A program made the translations under genes and the position numbers. Shown here in pieces: positions 25,637-34,159 of a DNA stretch of 64,000 bases (its first letter is position 1; every line of letters starts with the position of its first letter). The DNA lies in assembly GCF_038002765.1 (NCBI RefSeq), contig NZ_JBBODE010000002.1, positions 1,116,001-1,180,000 on the forward strand. Direction: 5' to 3'. The notes below the pieces were generated by a model that saw only the letters and a list, made by a program, of their open reading frames with translations, was not told where the DNA came from and ran no database searches. This DNA is from Peribacillus sp. FSL H8-0477 (lineage in GTDB: Bacteria > Bacillota > Bacilli > Bacillales > DSM-1321).

Positions 25637-26399
25637 AAAAAGGATTTTAATTGTAGATGATGAACCGAATACTAGAAAAGGTTTAGCTAAAATGCTCGAA
25701 GTCTGGTCAGCGGGCAGGTATCAAATCCTTCAGGCAGAAAATGGTCAAGAAGCAAGGGAAATAGTTGAGAAAGAAAAAATTCATTTGTTAATTACGGATA
25801 TCCGTATGCCTGAAATTACCGGATTAATGTTGGTGGAAGGTTTTAAGAAAGCAGGGAAAGATTTTGTTGTCATTATCATTTCCAGCTATTCAGAATTTAC
25901 GTATGCACAGGAAGCGATTCAGCTTGGGGTGAAGAACTATTTATTAAAGCCTTTAAATAGACAGAAATTGATTGAGGCAGTTGAACAGGCCTTGGTAGAC
26001 GAAGAAAGAAATGAAAGAAATGGCGTTATTGAAAAAGTTATTGACGAACATCTCTACCATATAGAAGTTAAAAATGATCAAACACGCTTACCAATAAAAG
26101 AAGCTTGTCAGTATATAAATGATCACTTAAACGAACCGTTGAGTCTGAGGGATGTGTCACAATCTGTCCATTTAAACTCAAGCTATTTCAGCTTCTTATT
26201 TAAAGAACAAATGAATGTCACCTTTAGTGAATATGTGACGCGGAAACGACTGCAAGCCGCTAAGAAATTATTAATGTGTACAGATTTACAAATAGGCGAT
26301 ATATCGGCTGCAGTAGGATATAAAACTGATAAATACTTTATAAAATTATTTAAAGAACACGAAGGAATGACTCCCAGTAAATATCGAAAAAATGTTTGA
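25626..26399 (+). CDS. Response regulator, YesN/AraC-type
   Basis: 257 residues. Receiver domain with acidic pocket DDEP at the N-terminus, phospho-acceptor Asp in LLITDIRMPEITG and the KPLNR loop; C-terminal AraC-type double helix-turn-helix (SLRDVSQSVHLNSSYFSFLFKEQ ... GDISAAVGYKTDKYFIKLFK). Shorter than B. subtilis YesN because the linker is compact. Probably activates the ABC transporter genes that begin 105 nt downstream. Confidence 0.92.
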   Translation: MMAEKRILIVDDEPNTRKGLAKMLEVWSAGRYQILQAENGQEAREIVEKEKIHLLITDIRMPEITGLMLVEGFKKAGKDFVVIIISSYSEFTYAQEAIQLGVKNYLLKPLNRQKLIEAVEQALVDEERNERNGVIEKVIDEHLYHIEVKNDQTRLPIKEACQYINDHLNEPLSLRDVSQSVHLNSSYFSFLFKEQMNVTFSEYVTRKRLQAAKKLLMCTDLQIGDISAAVGYKTDKYFIKLFKEHEGMTPSKYRKNV

Positions 26400-26503
26400 A
26401 GAGGGTCTAAAGATAATGGGGTTTTCCCCAATCGTTGTGTCCTTACCCTTGACTAGTAATGATGGTAAACTTTGAGTGTAAGCAATTCAAGGGGGGATTA
26501 AAG

Positions 26504-27799
26504 ATGAATAAGAAAGCGCATACATTACTATTGGCGCTCATGTTAGCGGTATTTTCAATACTTACTGGCTGTTCTAGTTCAGAAGAAACAAATGGAGATA
26601 CGAAGAAGACGATAAAATTCATGCATCTTTGGCCTGCAGGAAGCGCAAAACAGCAAAATAAAATTTTAACTGACATTATTAAACAATATGAGACAGACCA
26701 CAAGGATATAAAGGTGGAAGTAGAGGTTCTAGATAATGAACAATATAAAAATAAAATTAAAGTATTATCTTCTTCCAACGAGCTTCCAGATGTAGGGTTT
26801 ACATGGGCAGCTGGTTATTTAGAACCCTTTGTAAAAGGTGAATTATTTGCTCCCCTCGATGACGTTCTAGACGGTGGATTAAAGGAATCATTTGTTGCGG
26901 GTACTACTGAAGCGTATGCGATTGAAGGAAAAACATATGGACTTCCGTTGGAATTAAATATTGCCCCAATTTACTATAATAAGAGTATTTTTGCTAAATA
27001 TAATTTAGAAGTTCCTGAAACATATGAAGAGTTTGAAACTATTGTGAAAACACTCGCTGCTAAAGGAGTGGCACCAATAGCGCTTGGTAATAAGGACCGC
27101 TGGACAGGGTCGCTGTGGTATATGTATCTGGCTGATAGAATCGGCGGATCAGAAGTGTTAACAAAAGCTATTGATCGTACAGGTTCATTTGAAGATCCAG
27201 CACTTAAAACAGCGGCTGAAAAAATTCAAAACTTAGTGGATGAAAAAGGATTTATTAAAGGCTTTAATGGTCTGTCAAATGATGAAGGTAAATCAGAATT
27301 CATGAATGAAAAGGCCGCTATGTATCTAATGGGCTCATGGGAACTGCCAAATTTCACGACAAATGAAGAAATAGCTCAAGAGTTTAAGGATAATATCGGA
27401 TACTTTAAGTTTCCTGTTGTTGAAGGTGGAAAAGGGGACATTAACAGCTGGGTTGGCGGACCAGGTGTAGGAATGTTCGTTTCTGAAAATTCAAAGGTAA
27501 AAGATGATGCAAAAGATTTTGTTAAATTCTTCGTTGAAAAATGGGGAGAGCAATCGGTGACCGATGCTGGGGTGATACCTGCGACAAAAGTTGATACAGC
27601 AAAGGTTGACCTTCCTAAATTTTATATTGACGTATTAACTGACTTGAATAATGCCAGCAATCTAACACTCTTTGCTGATGTACAAATGAGTGCATCTGTC
27701 GCAGAGACTCATTTAAATCTAATCCAGTCACTGTTCGGCAAGGAAGTTACACCTGATGATTATGTAAAACAGCATGAGGAAGCTCTATCTAAGGAATAA
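26504..27799 (+). CDS. Sugar ABC transporter substrate-binding lipoprotein
   Basis: 431 residues. Lipoprotein signal peptide with lipobox LTGC and lipid-anchored Cys, then a family 1 extracellular solute-binding fold (IKFMHLWPAG, NELPDVGFTWAAGYLEPF, YGLPLELNIAPIYYNKSIF, EKAAMYLMGSWELPNF). The frame opens at 26459, but AAGGGGGG selects ATG 26504. With the two permeases and GH52 xylosidase it most likely binds xylo-oligosaccharides (XynE-like). The ATPase subunit is absent from the locus, as is common when a shared MsmX-type ATPase is used. Confidence 0.92.
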   Translation: MNKKAHTLLLALMLAVFSILTGCSSSEETNGDTKKTIKFMHLWPAGSAKQQNKILTDIIKQYETDHKDIKVEVEVLDNEQYKNKIKVLSSSNELPDVGFTWAAGYLEPFVKGELFAPLDDVLDGGLKESFVAGTTEAYAIEGKTYGLPLELNIAPIYYNKSIFAKYNLEVPETYEEFETIVKTLAAKGVAPIALGNKDRWTGSLWYMYLADRIGGSEVLTKAIDRTGSFEDPALKTAAEKIQNLVDEKGFIKGFNGLSNDEGKSEFMNEKAAMYLMGSWELPNFTTNEEIAQEFKDNIGYFKFPVVEGGKGDINSWVGGPGVGMFVSENSKVKDDAKDFVKFFVEKWGEQSVTDAGVIPATKVDTAKVDLPKFYIDVLTDLNNASNLTLFADVQMSASVAETHLNLIQSLFGKEVTPDDYVKQHEEALSKE

Positions 27800-27821
27800 G
27801 CTGACGGCAGGCAAATAGAAG

Positions 27822-27862
27822 AAAGGACATGCCGCAATATAGAGGGATGTCCTTTCTTTTTC
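27822..27862 (+). terminator. Stem-loop between binding-protein and permease genes
   Basis: AAAGGACAT/ATGTCCTTT (27822-27830 with 27847-27855), tail CTTTTTCT. Being inside the operon, it likely lets only part of the transcription through and keeps the binding protein in excess. Confidence 0.75.
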
Positions 27863-27904
27863 TAAAAACAGGAACATATGTTTTATTAAAGGAGTTGAAT
27901 GATT

Positions 27905-28783
27905 GTGAATAATGTGATGTCAAATAAGAAAATTATTGCGATTTACGTACTCCCAGCACTAGTGTTAATCCTCGCATTAATATATGTTCCTATTGTTCTA
28001 ACTGGTTATTACGGGTTGATGAAATGGGATGGAATCGGAAAGATGGATTTTATTGGTCTTACTAATTATACCACCCTAATTAAGGATCCAAAATTTTGGG
28101 GTAGTGCCTACCATTCATTTTTACTAGCCTTATTTTCAGCAATCAGCTTAATTGGTTACTTACTGATTTCAATCATACTGGCTGGGAAAATTAAGGGCGC
28201 AGATTTTTTCAGGAAAATATATTTAATTCCCATGTTACTTGCATCAGTAGCTATTGCCCAGTTATGGTTAAAGATTTATCATCCTACGAATGGAATCTTA
28301 AATAATTTATTGACATCTTTAGGGGTGGAAAATACGCCGGAATGGCTTGCGGACCCGAAAATTGCTTTGTTTGCTATTTTCATTCCAATCATATGGCAAT
28401 ATGCTGGATTTTATATATTGATCTATTATGCAGCACTAAAAAATATTCCCGAAACATTAATTGAAGCAGCGAAGATTGATGGAGCAAGTGCCTGGCAAAT
28501 TGCTGTGAAAATTAAGCTGCCTCTGATTATGAACGTAATCAAAGTTACGATTGTTCTTGCTGTCGTTGGTTCTTTAAAATATTTCGATTTGATTTATGTC
28601 ATGACCGGCGGGGGACCAAATGGTTCTAGTGAAGTAATGGCTTCTTATATGTATCATCAAGCATTTAGAGGATTTGACTTCGGATATGGAAGTGCCATTG
28701 GATTTTTCCTATTAATTATTTGTCTGGTGGTTACATGGGTGATCACTAAGCTTACCGCTTCTGACGAAGACGCTAATTATTAA
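27905..28783 (+). CDS. Sugar ABC transporter permease (MalF/UgpA type)
   Basis: 292 residues, six membrane helices. The cytoplasmic EAA loop reads EAAKIDGASAWQIAVKIKLPLI. AAGGAGTTGA is too close to the ATG at 27899, so GTG 27905 is the likelier start. Partner of the next gene; together they form the membrane channel for the upstream binding protein. Confidence 0.92.
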   Translation: MNNVMSNKKIIAIYVLPALVLILALIYVPIVLTGYYGLMKWDGIGKMDFIGLTNYTTLIKDPKFWGSAYHSFLLALFSAISLIGYLLISIILAGKIKGADFFRKIYLIPMLLASVAIAQLWLKIYHPTNGILNNLLTSLGVENTPEWLADPKIALFAIFIPIIWQYAGFYILIYYAALKNIPETLIEAAKIDGASAWQIAVKIKLPLIMNVIKVTIVLAVVGSLKYFDLIYVMTGGGPNGSSEVMASYMYHQAFRGFDFGYGSAIGFFLLIICLVVTWVITKLTASDEDANY

Positions 28784-28805
28784 CTAGAAGGAAGGAGGAA
28801 ACACG

Positions 28806-29699
28806 ATGAGCAGTTTACAAACCAAACCAAGTGCACTACCTGGTAAAAAAACAAGCAACCCTTTATCAGGAGTAGGAAGTAAAACAGCATATAGTCTTTT
28901 ATATGTGGTATTAATCATTCTAGCGATCTTTCAAATATTCCCTATCGTTTGGCTGTTTCTTTTTTCTCTAAAAAACAATCAGGAAGTATTTAATATGTCT
29001 CCGTTGTCTATTCCAACAGATCCGAAATGGGAAAATTATGTGCGGGTATGGACAGAAGGAAATATCAGTCAATACTTTCTTAATAGTGTAGTGTATACCG
29101 TATCTGCCGTAGTCTTAACGGTATTATTAGCGAGTATGGTGACTTTTGCAATAACACGTATGAACTGGAAATTGAATAAACTCGTTCTGGGTTTATTTAT
29201 GGTCGGACTAATGATTCCCGTTCATTCAACCTTGATTCCTCTATTCAATACATTTTCTAAACTTAATCTGATTGATAATCCGCTATCCATCATTTTGTCA
29301 TACACAGCTTTTAACTTGCCGATTACGATTATGATCTTATTGGGCTTTTATCAAACACTTCCGAAAGAGGTTGAAGAAGCTGCTGTAATGGACGGGGCAT
29401 CTGTTCACCGAATCTTTTTCCGGATTTCCTTACCCATGTCGATGCCAGTCATGGCAACAGCAAGCATTATCAATATGATTTATAACTGGAATGAATTTGT
29501 TTTTGTTAATACGTTTATTAGTTCAGAGAAGTACAAAACATTAACCGTCGGCATCCAAAACTTTATTGGTCAATATACCACAGATTGGGGAGCAATCGGA
29601 GCAACATTGATGATCAGTATTCTCCCAATATTACTAGCCTTTTTAGTAATGAGCAACCGGATTGTTGAAGGAATCGCAGCGGGATCTGTTAAAGGATAG
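28806..29699 (+). CDS. Sugar ABC transporter permease (MalG/LacG type)
   Basis: 297 residues with six predicted membrane helices and the EAA loop EAAVMDGASVHRIFFRISLP. ATG 28806 follows GGAAGGAGG. Second permease of the proposed xylo-oligosaccharide importer, 22 nt after the first. Confidence 0.92.
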   Translation: MSSLQTKPSALPGKKTSNPLSGVGSKTAYSLLYVVLIILAIFQIFPIVWLFLFSLKNNQEVFNMSPLSIPTDPKWENYVRVWTEGNISQYFLNSVVYTVSAVVLTVLLASMVTFAITRMNWKLNKLVLGLFMVGLMIPVHSTLIPLFNTFSKLNLIDNPLSIILSYTAFNLPITIMILLGFYQTLPKEVEEAAVMDGASVHRIFFRISLPMSMPVMATASIINMIYNWNEFVFVNTFISSEKYKTLTVGIQNFIGQYTTDWGAIGATLMISILPILLAFLVMSNRIVEGIAAGSVKG

Positions 29700-29732
29700 G
29701 AAACAACAAACTTAAAGAAAGTGGTGAAAAGC

Positions 29733-31847
29733 ATGCCTGAAAACCTTTTTTTTAATGCACATCATTCTCCTATTGGCGCTTTTTCAAGTTTTACCTTAGG
29801 CTTTCCAGGAAACGGGGGAGGATTTGATTTAGAATTGGGCCGGTCACCAAGGCAGAATGTTTTTATTGGAGCAGAATCTCTTTCTAAGGAAGGGATGTAT
29901 GAGACATTTCCGTTTTTCTCTCTTCCCGATGAAGATGAAAGTAAGCGATATGATATCGAAAATCCTGATCCTAATCCTGATAAACCACGAATTCTGAGTC
30001 CTTTTCCCAAAGACGAGATTACACGTGAATTCAAGCTTGGAACAGATACATGGGCTGCTGGAGATATGACCTTTACCATCTACTCGCAGGCAAAAGCGGT
30101 TCCAAATCCAGAGACAGCAAGTGAAGAGGAATTGAAACAGACACTTGTTCCAGCTGTTCTTGCAGAGTTTACGATTGATAACACAGGAAGCTCAAAGTCG
30201 CGGCGGGCCTTTTTTGGATACCAGGGCACCGACCCCTATAGCTCAATGCGGCGTCTTGATGAAGCGTCCTCAGGCGTAAAGGGAGTTGCACAGGGACGAT
30301 TAACAGCCATAGCTACGAATGATTCTAGTGTGAAATCTGCGCAGCACTTTAGTTTAGAGAATATTTTAACGGAAACACAAGAAGAAAATTGGACATTCGG
30401 TCTTGGTTCGGTCGGAGCACTGATTATGGACGTGCCTGCGGGAGTATCTCGTACCTATCAATTCGCATTATGCTTTTATCGCGGGGGACTTGTCACAGCA
30501 GGCATGGACAGCTCCTATTATTATAGTAAATACTTTTCTTCTATAGAGGATGTTGCCTCCTATACATTGAATCGTTTCCAGCTGTTAAGGGATTCGGCTA
30601 TCGAGGCAAATCAATTAACAGAGAGAAAGCATTTATCCGATGATCAAACATTTATGCTGAATCATTCCATTCGCAGTTATTATGGAGCAACGCAGCTCCT
30701 CGATACTGAAGATAAGCCTTTCTGGGTAGTTAATGAAGGTGAATATAGGATGATGAATACCTTTGACTTGACAGTCGATCAGTTGTTTTTTGAATTAAAA
30801 ATGAATCCTTGGACAGTGAAAAATGAACTTGATATGTTTGTAAAGCGTTTTAGCTACCACGATCGAGTGAGATTTCCTGGTGAGGAAAAAGAATATGATG
30901 GAGGAATTTCTTTTACTCATGACATGGGTGTAGCAAATACCATTTCTAGACCAAAGTACTCTTCCTATGAGTTATACAGTATTGACGGGTGCTTCTCCCA
31001 TATGACTCATGAACAGCTTATTAACTGGATTCTTTGTGCTTCCGTCTATTCAGAGCAAACGAAGGATCATGATTGGTTACAACGTAATATGGAAGTCTTA
31101 GAAGCTTGTTTTCAAAGTATGCTTAATCGAGATCATCCTGAGCCGAACAAAAGAAATGGAATTATGGGTCTGGATTCATCAAGAGTCATGGGCGGTGCAG
31201 AAATCACAACTTATGACAGCCTTGATGTTTCACTTGGGCAGGCACGTAATAACTTGTATCTAGCAGGAAAATGCTGGGCCTCCTATATTGCTCTCGAAAA
31301 GCTGTTTACTGAAAATGGAAAACCTGAGCTTGGCCAACTAGCGGGAGAACAAGCAGTGAAGTGTTCAGAAAGTATTGTCAGTTACCAGACTCCGGAAGGG
31401 TATATTCCAGCTATTCTTGGTGAAGGGAATGATTCGAAAATAATTCCTGCTATCGAGGGGCTGTTGTTCCCTTACTATATGAATTGCCGTGAAGCTTTGG
31501 AAGAAAACGGTCGATTCGGTCCGTATATTCAGGCGCTGAAACAGCACTTTGAGACAATTATGACAGAAGAAAATTGTCTGTTTGAAGATGGAGGCTGGAA
31601 AATCTCCTCGACTAGCAATAATTCATGGTTGAGTAAAATTTATTTGTGTCAATTTATCGCTAGAGAAATATTAGGCGAAGTATGGGACGAGGCAGGTGCT
31701 AGAGCGGATAAAGCCCATGTAGAATGGTTGACACACCCTGAATTATCAATATGGAGCTGGAGTGATCAGATTATCTCAGGAGAAATAGCAGGAAGTAAAT
31801 ATTATCCTAGAGGGGTTACCAGCATTCTTTGGCTGGATGAAGCCTAA
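29733..31847 (+). CDS. Beta-xylosidase, glycoside hydrolase family 52
   Basis: 704 residues, same length class as Geobacillus XynB2, and closely similar along its entire length to my memory of that enzyme (N-terminus MPENLFFNAHHSPIGAF, C-terminus YYPRGVTSILWL). The nucleophile falls at Glu335 (WVVNEGEYRM) and the acid/base at Asp495 (TTYDSLD), the numbers known for the Geobacillus protein. No signal peptide: a cytosolic enzyme that trims xylose from imported xylo-oligosaccharides. GTG 29721 is in frame, but ATG 29733 gives the family N-terminus. Confidence 0.96.
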   Translation: MPENLFFNAHHSPIGAFSSFTLGFPGNGGGFDLELGRSPRQNVFIGAESLSKEGMYETFPFFSLPDEDESKRYDIENPDPNPDKPRILSPFPKDEITREFKLGTDTWAAGDMTFTIYSQAKAVPNPETASEEELKQTLVPAVLAEFTIDNTGSSKSRRAFFGYQGTDPYSSMRRLDEASSGVKGVAQGRLTAIATNDSSVKSAQHFSLENILTETQEENWTFGLGSVGALIMDVPAGVSRTYQFALCFYRGGLVTAGMDSSYYYSKYFSSIEDVASYTLNRFQLLRDSAIEANQLTERKHLSDDQTFMLNHSIRSYYGATQLLDTEDKPFWVVNEGEYRMMNTFDLTVDQLFFELKMNPWTVKNELDMFVKRFSYHDRVRFPGEEKEYDGGISFTHDMGVANTISRPKYSSYELYSIDGCFSHMTHEQLINWILCASVYSEQTKDHDWLQRNMEVLEACFQSMLNRDHPEPNKRNGIMGLDSSRVMGGAEITTYDSLDVSLGQARNNLYLAGKCWASYIALEKLFTENGKPELGQLAGEQAVKCSESIVSYQTPEGYIPAILGEGNDSKIIPAIEGLLFPYYMNCREALEENGRFGPYIQALKQHFETIMTEENCLFEDGGWKISSTSNNSWLSKIYLCQFIAREILGEVWDEAGARADKAHVEWLTHPELSIWSWSDQIISGEIAGSKYYPRGVTSILWLDEA

Positions 31848-31868
31848 AGGATGGAGGAGGTGACAACA

Positions 31869-32495
31869 ATGGATCCAAAAACAGCAGGCAGTTTTTATAC
31901 TCTTTGCAGCTGGGTCACAAAAATAGCTTATGTTAATCTATTATGGATCGTTTTTTCTGTAGCAGGCCTTCTATTACTTGGGATCATGCCAGCGACCATT
32001 GCTATTTGTACCGTAGTAAGAAAATGGTTTTTGAAGGATCCTGAATTTGCGATATTCCCTGTCTTTATGTCCACATATAAACAAGAATTTTTTTCAGCAA
32101 ATAAACTCGGGTTTATACTATTGTTAACGGCTGGTTTTTTACTTGCTGATGTTCTTTTCCTGCAAAGTGTCGGTGGGTTGATTCAGGTGATTTTCACGGT
32201 ACCACTTATCATTGTAATCTTCCTGCTTACTGCTATAATCCTGTACGTTTTTCCGGTTTACGTACATTTTGAACAATCCTTCTTTTTGCAGATTAAAAAT
32301 GCACTGCTGATAGCCATTGTGAATCCATTGCACCTTTTCTTAATGATGATCACCATATGTGCAGTAAGTGTTATCTATTGGCTGCTGCCTAGTTTAATTC
32401 CGTTCTTTGGAATATCTTTGATTACAGTTCTCGTGATGTTCTTCGCATTAAAGAGCTTTGCTTCTCTTGAATGTCGCCAAAAGGAAACAATCTAA
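31869..32495 (+). CDS. YesL-like membrane protein (DUF624)
   Basis: 208 residues with about five hydrophobic helices and the family start AGSFYTLCSWVTKIAYVNLLW. DUF624 proteins accompany YesMN-type and sugar ABC loci, where they have no proven biochemical role. GGAGGTGA before ATG 31869 rules out ATG 31851. Last gene of the xylo-oligosaccharide locus. Confidence 0.88.
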   Translation: MDPKTAGSFYTLCSWVTKIAYVNLLWIVFSVAGLLLLGIMPATIAICTVVRKWFLKDPEFAIFPVFMSTYKQEFFSANKLGFILLLTAGFLLADVLFLQSVGGLIQVIFTVPLIIVIFLLTAIILYVFPVYVHFEQSFFLQIKNALLIAIVNPLHLFLMMITICAVSVIYWLLPSLIPFFGISLITVLVMFFALKSFASLECRQKETI

Positions 32496-32498
32496 AAT

Positions 32499-32573
32499 AA
32501 AAAGATTCCTAGTAATGTGACCCCCGAAAGTTATTGTCTAACTTTCGGAGGTTCCTACATAGTGAGTCTTTTT
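32499..32573 (+). repeat. Decayed IS-end-like palindrome between terminator-like arms
   Basis: TAATGTGACCCCCGAAAGTTA (32513-32533) matches the right-end inverted repeat of the IS at 14272-15746 in most positions, and continues into a palindrome (CGAAAGTTA ... TAACTTTCG) like the IS left end. It is framed by AAAAAGATTC (32499-32508) and GAGTCTTTTT (32564-32573), which can pair with one G-U and be followed by T-rich DNA. This could be the terminator of the xylosidase operon with an IS remnant in its loop, or simply a composite hairpin. Confidence 0.5.
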
Positions 32574-32673
32574 TTGTTTATCTTTATGATTTTGTAGGGT
32601 ACTGAATTAGTTTATATCGGTCTGAATATGACAGCAGATTAAAGGGGAACTTTAAAAATAGATAAGTAAATTA

Positions 32674-32722
32674 TTGTAAAATTCGTAAAAACCAGATATA
32701 ATACAATTAACAATTAGTTAAT
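32674..32722 (+). promoter_or_regulatory. Promoter and candidate operator of the NAD salvage operon
   Basis: TTGTAA (32674-32679), 17-nt spacer, TATAAT (32697-32702). Immediately downstream lies a perfect dyad ATTAAC-AATTA-GTTAAT (32706-32722) over the expected transcription start, a classic repressor position. Confidence 0.65.
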
Positions 32723-32750
32723 CATTAATGGAAGGGATGGAGGTGATTTT

Positions 32751-33548
32751 TTGCTGGATGAGTTTATTGATCCTAAAGAAGCTTTAAAGGCGTACGATGT
32801 AAAGAAATATCGTACGCCTGATGGATATACAAGTGATATAGCGATTTTCACAATCACTCATGACGAAGCAGCGGTTTATGGCCGTTCGTTAAGGATTCTT
32901 CTTATAAAAAGATCTCTTTCTAATGCTGATGGTTCACCCAATATTGAGGGAGGCAAGTGGGCGCTGCCTGGAGGATTTATTGATCCGCATGAAACAGCTA
33001 TTGAAGCGGCAGCACGCGAGTTAGCGGAAGAGACAGACATCCGAGGTCTTCATTTAAAGCATTTTGGTGTGTATGACAGGGAAGGGCGCGATCCACGGGG
33101 TTGGATGATAACGAACGCACATTACGCGGTCGTTCCTGAACATCTTTTAGAGAATCGAAAAGCCGGAGACGATGCAGCAGACGTCAAAGTCCTTGAAGTA
33201 AGGGATGCTCTTAATCAGGAACTTGCTTTTGACCACAGATATATTATTAAGGATGCATTGGCGCAAATTCGATTGGATATGGTTCAAACGACTTTGGCAA
33301 AAGAGTTCCTACCAGAAGAATTTACATTATCTGAACTACGCAATGTTATTCTTTGTACTGCCGGGGATATTGTGAATGAAGTGGTAAAGTCTGAACCGTT
33401 TTTCTGGAGAAAGGCCCCGAAATTTCCGTTTCTTGAAGCAGTTCTTAATGAGGACAATAGTCATAAAACGACACAAAGAAACTCGAAATTTAAAACAAAG
33501 CTCTATCGTTTTACAGATTATATTCCTATAAAGAGTATCTATAAATAA
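32751..33548 (+). CDS. Nudix hydrolase with C-terminal domain, NrtR-like
   Basis: 265 residues. Residues about 25-160 are a Nudix fold; the box reads GGFIDPHETAIEAAARELAEETDI, with all Glu/Arg residues kept but Asp where the consensus has the last Gly. The C-terminal 100 residues (EEFTLSELRNVILCTAGDIVN ... WRKAPKFPFLEAV) have the size and pattern of the winged helix in NrtR regulators. It may hydrolyse ADP-ribose, regulate NAD salvage genes, or both. TTG start with GGAGGTGA. First gene before pncA-pncB-nadD. Confidence 0.85.
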   Translation: MLDEFIDPKEALKAYDVKKYRTPDGYTSDIAIFTITHDEAAVYGRSLRILLIKRSLSNADGSPNIEGGKWALPGGFIDPHETAIEAAARELAEETDIRGLHLKHFGVYDREGRDPRGWMITNAHYAVVPEHLLENRKAGDDAADVKVLEVRDALNQELAFDHRYIIKDALAQIRLDMVQTTLAKEFLPEEFTLSELRNVILCTAGDIVNEVVKSEPFFWRKAPKFPFLEAVLNEDNSHKTTQRNSKFKTKLYRFTDYIPIKSIYK

Positions 33549-33595
33549 GCGGGCTCTAAAGATTAAACCACTTTATCTAAAAGGAGTGTCGGGCT

Positions 33596-34141
33596 ATGAA
33601 TAAAAAAGCTTTGATTAATATTGATTACACGAACGATTTTGTGAATGGTGCTCTTCCAGTAGGAAAACCTGGTGAAGAAATAGAAAAGAAAGTTGTTTCA
33701 TTAACGAAAGAATTTCTAGAATCCGAAAATTATGTTGTGTTAGCTATTGATGTCCATGTAAAGGATGATCCATTTCATCCTGAAACGAAATTATTTCCTC
33801 CACATAACCTAGCTGGAACAAAAGGACGTGAATTATATGGTGGTTTAGCGGAATTCTATGAAGAGAATAAGAATTCCGAAAAGGTTTTATATATGGATAA
33901 AACTCGATATTCTGCGTTTGCTGGGACCAATTTAGATATCTGGCTTCGTGAACGCGGTGTAACAGATCTTCATTTAATTGGTGTCTGTACGGATATATGC
34001 GTCTTGCATACTGCGGTAGATGCTTATAATAAAGGCTATAAAATCACGGTTCATGAAGAGGCTGTGGCAAGTTTTAATCAAGCAGGACACGAATGGGCGT
34101 TGGGTCATTTTAAAGGCAGTCTCGGAGCAACTATTCTTTAA
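33596..34141 (+). CDS. pncA: Nicotinamidase (isochorismatase-like hydrolase)
   Basis: 181 residues. Converts nicotinamide to nicotinate. Catalytic Asp in NIDYTNDFV, Lys in MDKTRYSAF, and the nucleophilic Cys in LIGVCTDICVLHTA; metal-binding DVHVKDDPFHPE is present. ATG 33596 follows AAGGAGTG. Stop codon is directly followed by the region of pncB, placing both in one transcript. Confidence 0.93.
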   Translation: MNKKALINIDYTNDFVNGALPVGKPGEEIEKKVVSLTKEFLESENYVVLAIDVHVKDDPFHPETKLFPPHNLAGTKGRELYGGLAEFYEENKNSEKVLYMDKTRYSAFAGTNLDIWLRERGVTDLHLIGVCTDICVLHTAVDAYNKGYKITVHEEAVASFNQAGHEWALGHFKGSLGATIL

Positions 34142-34159
34142 GTGGGAGTGGGGAAAGTT

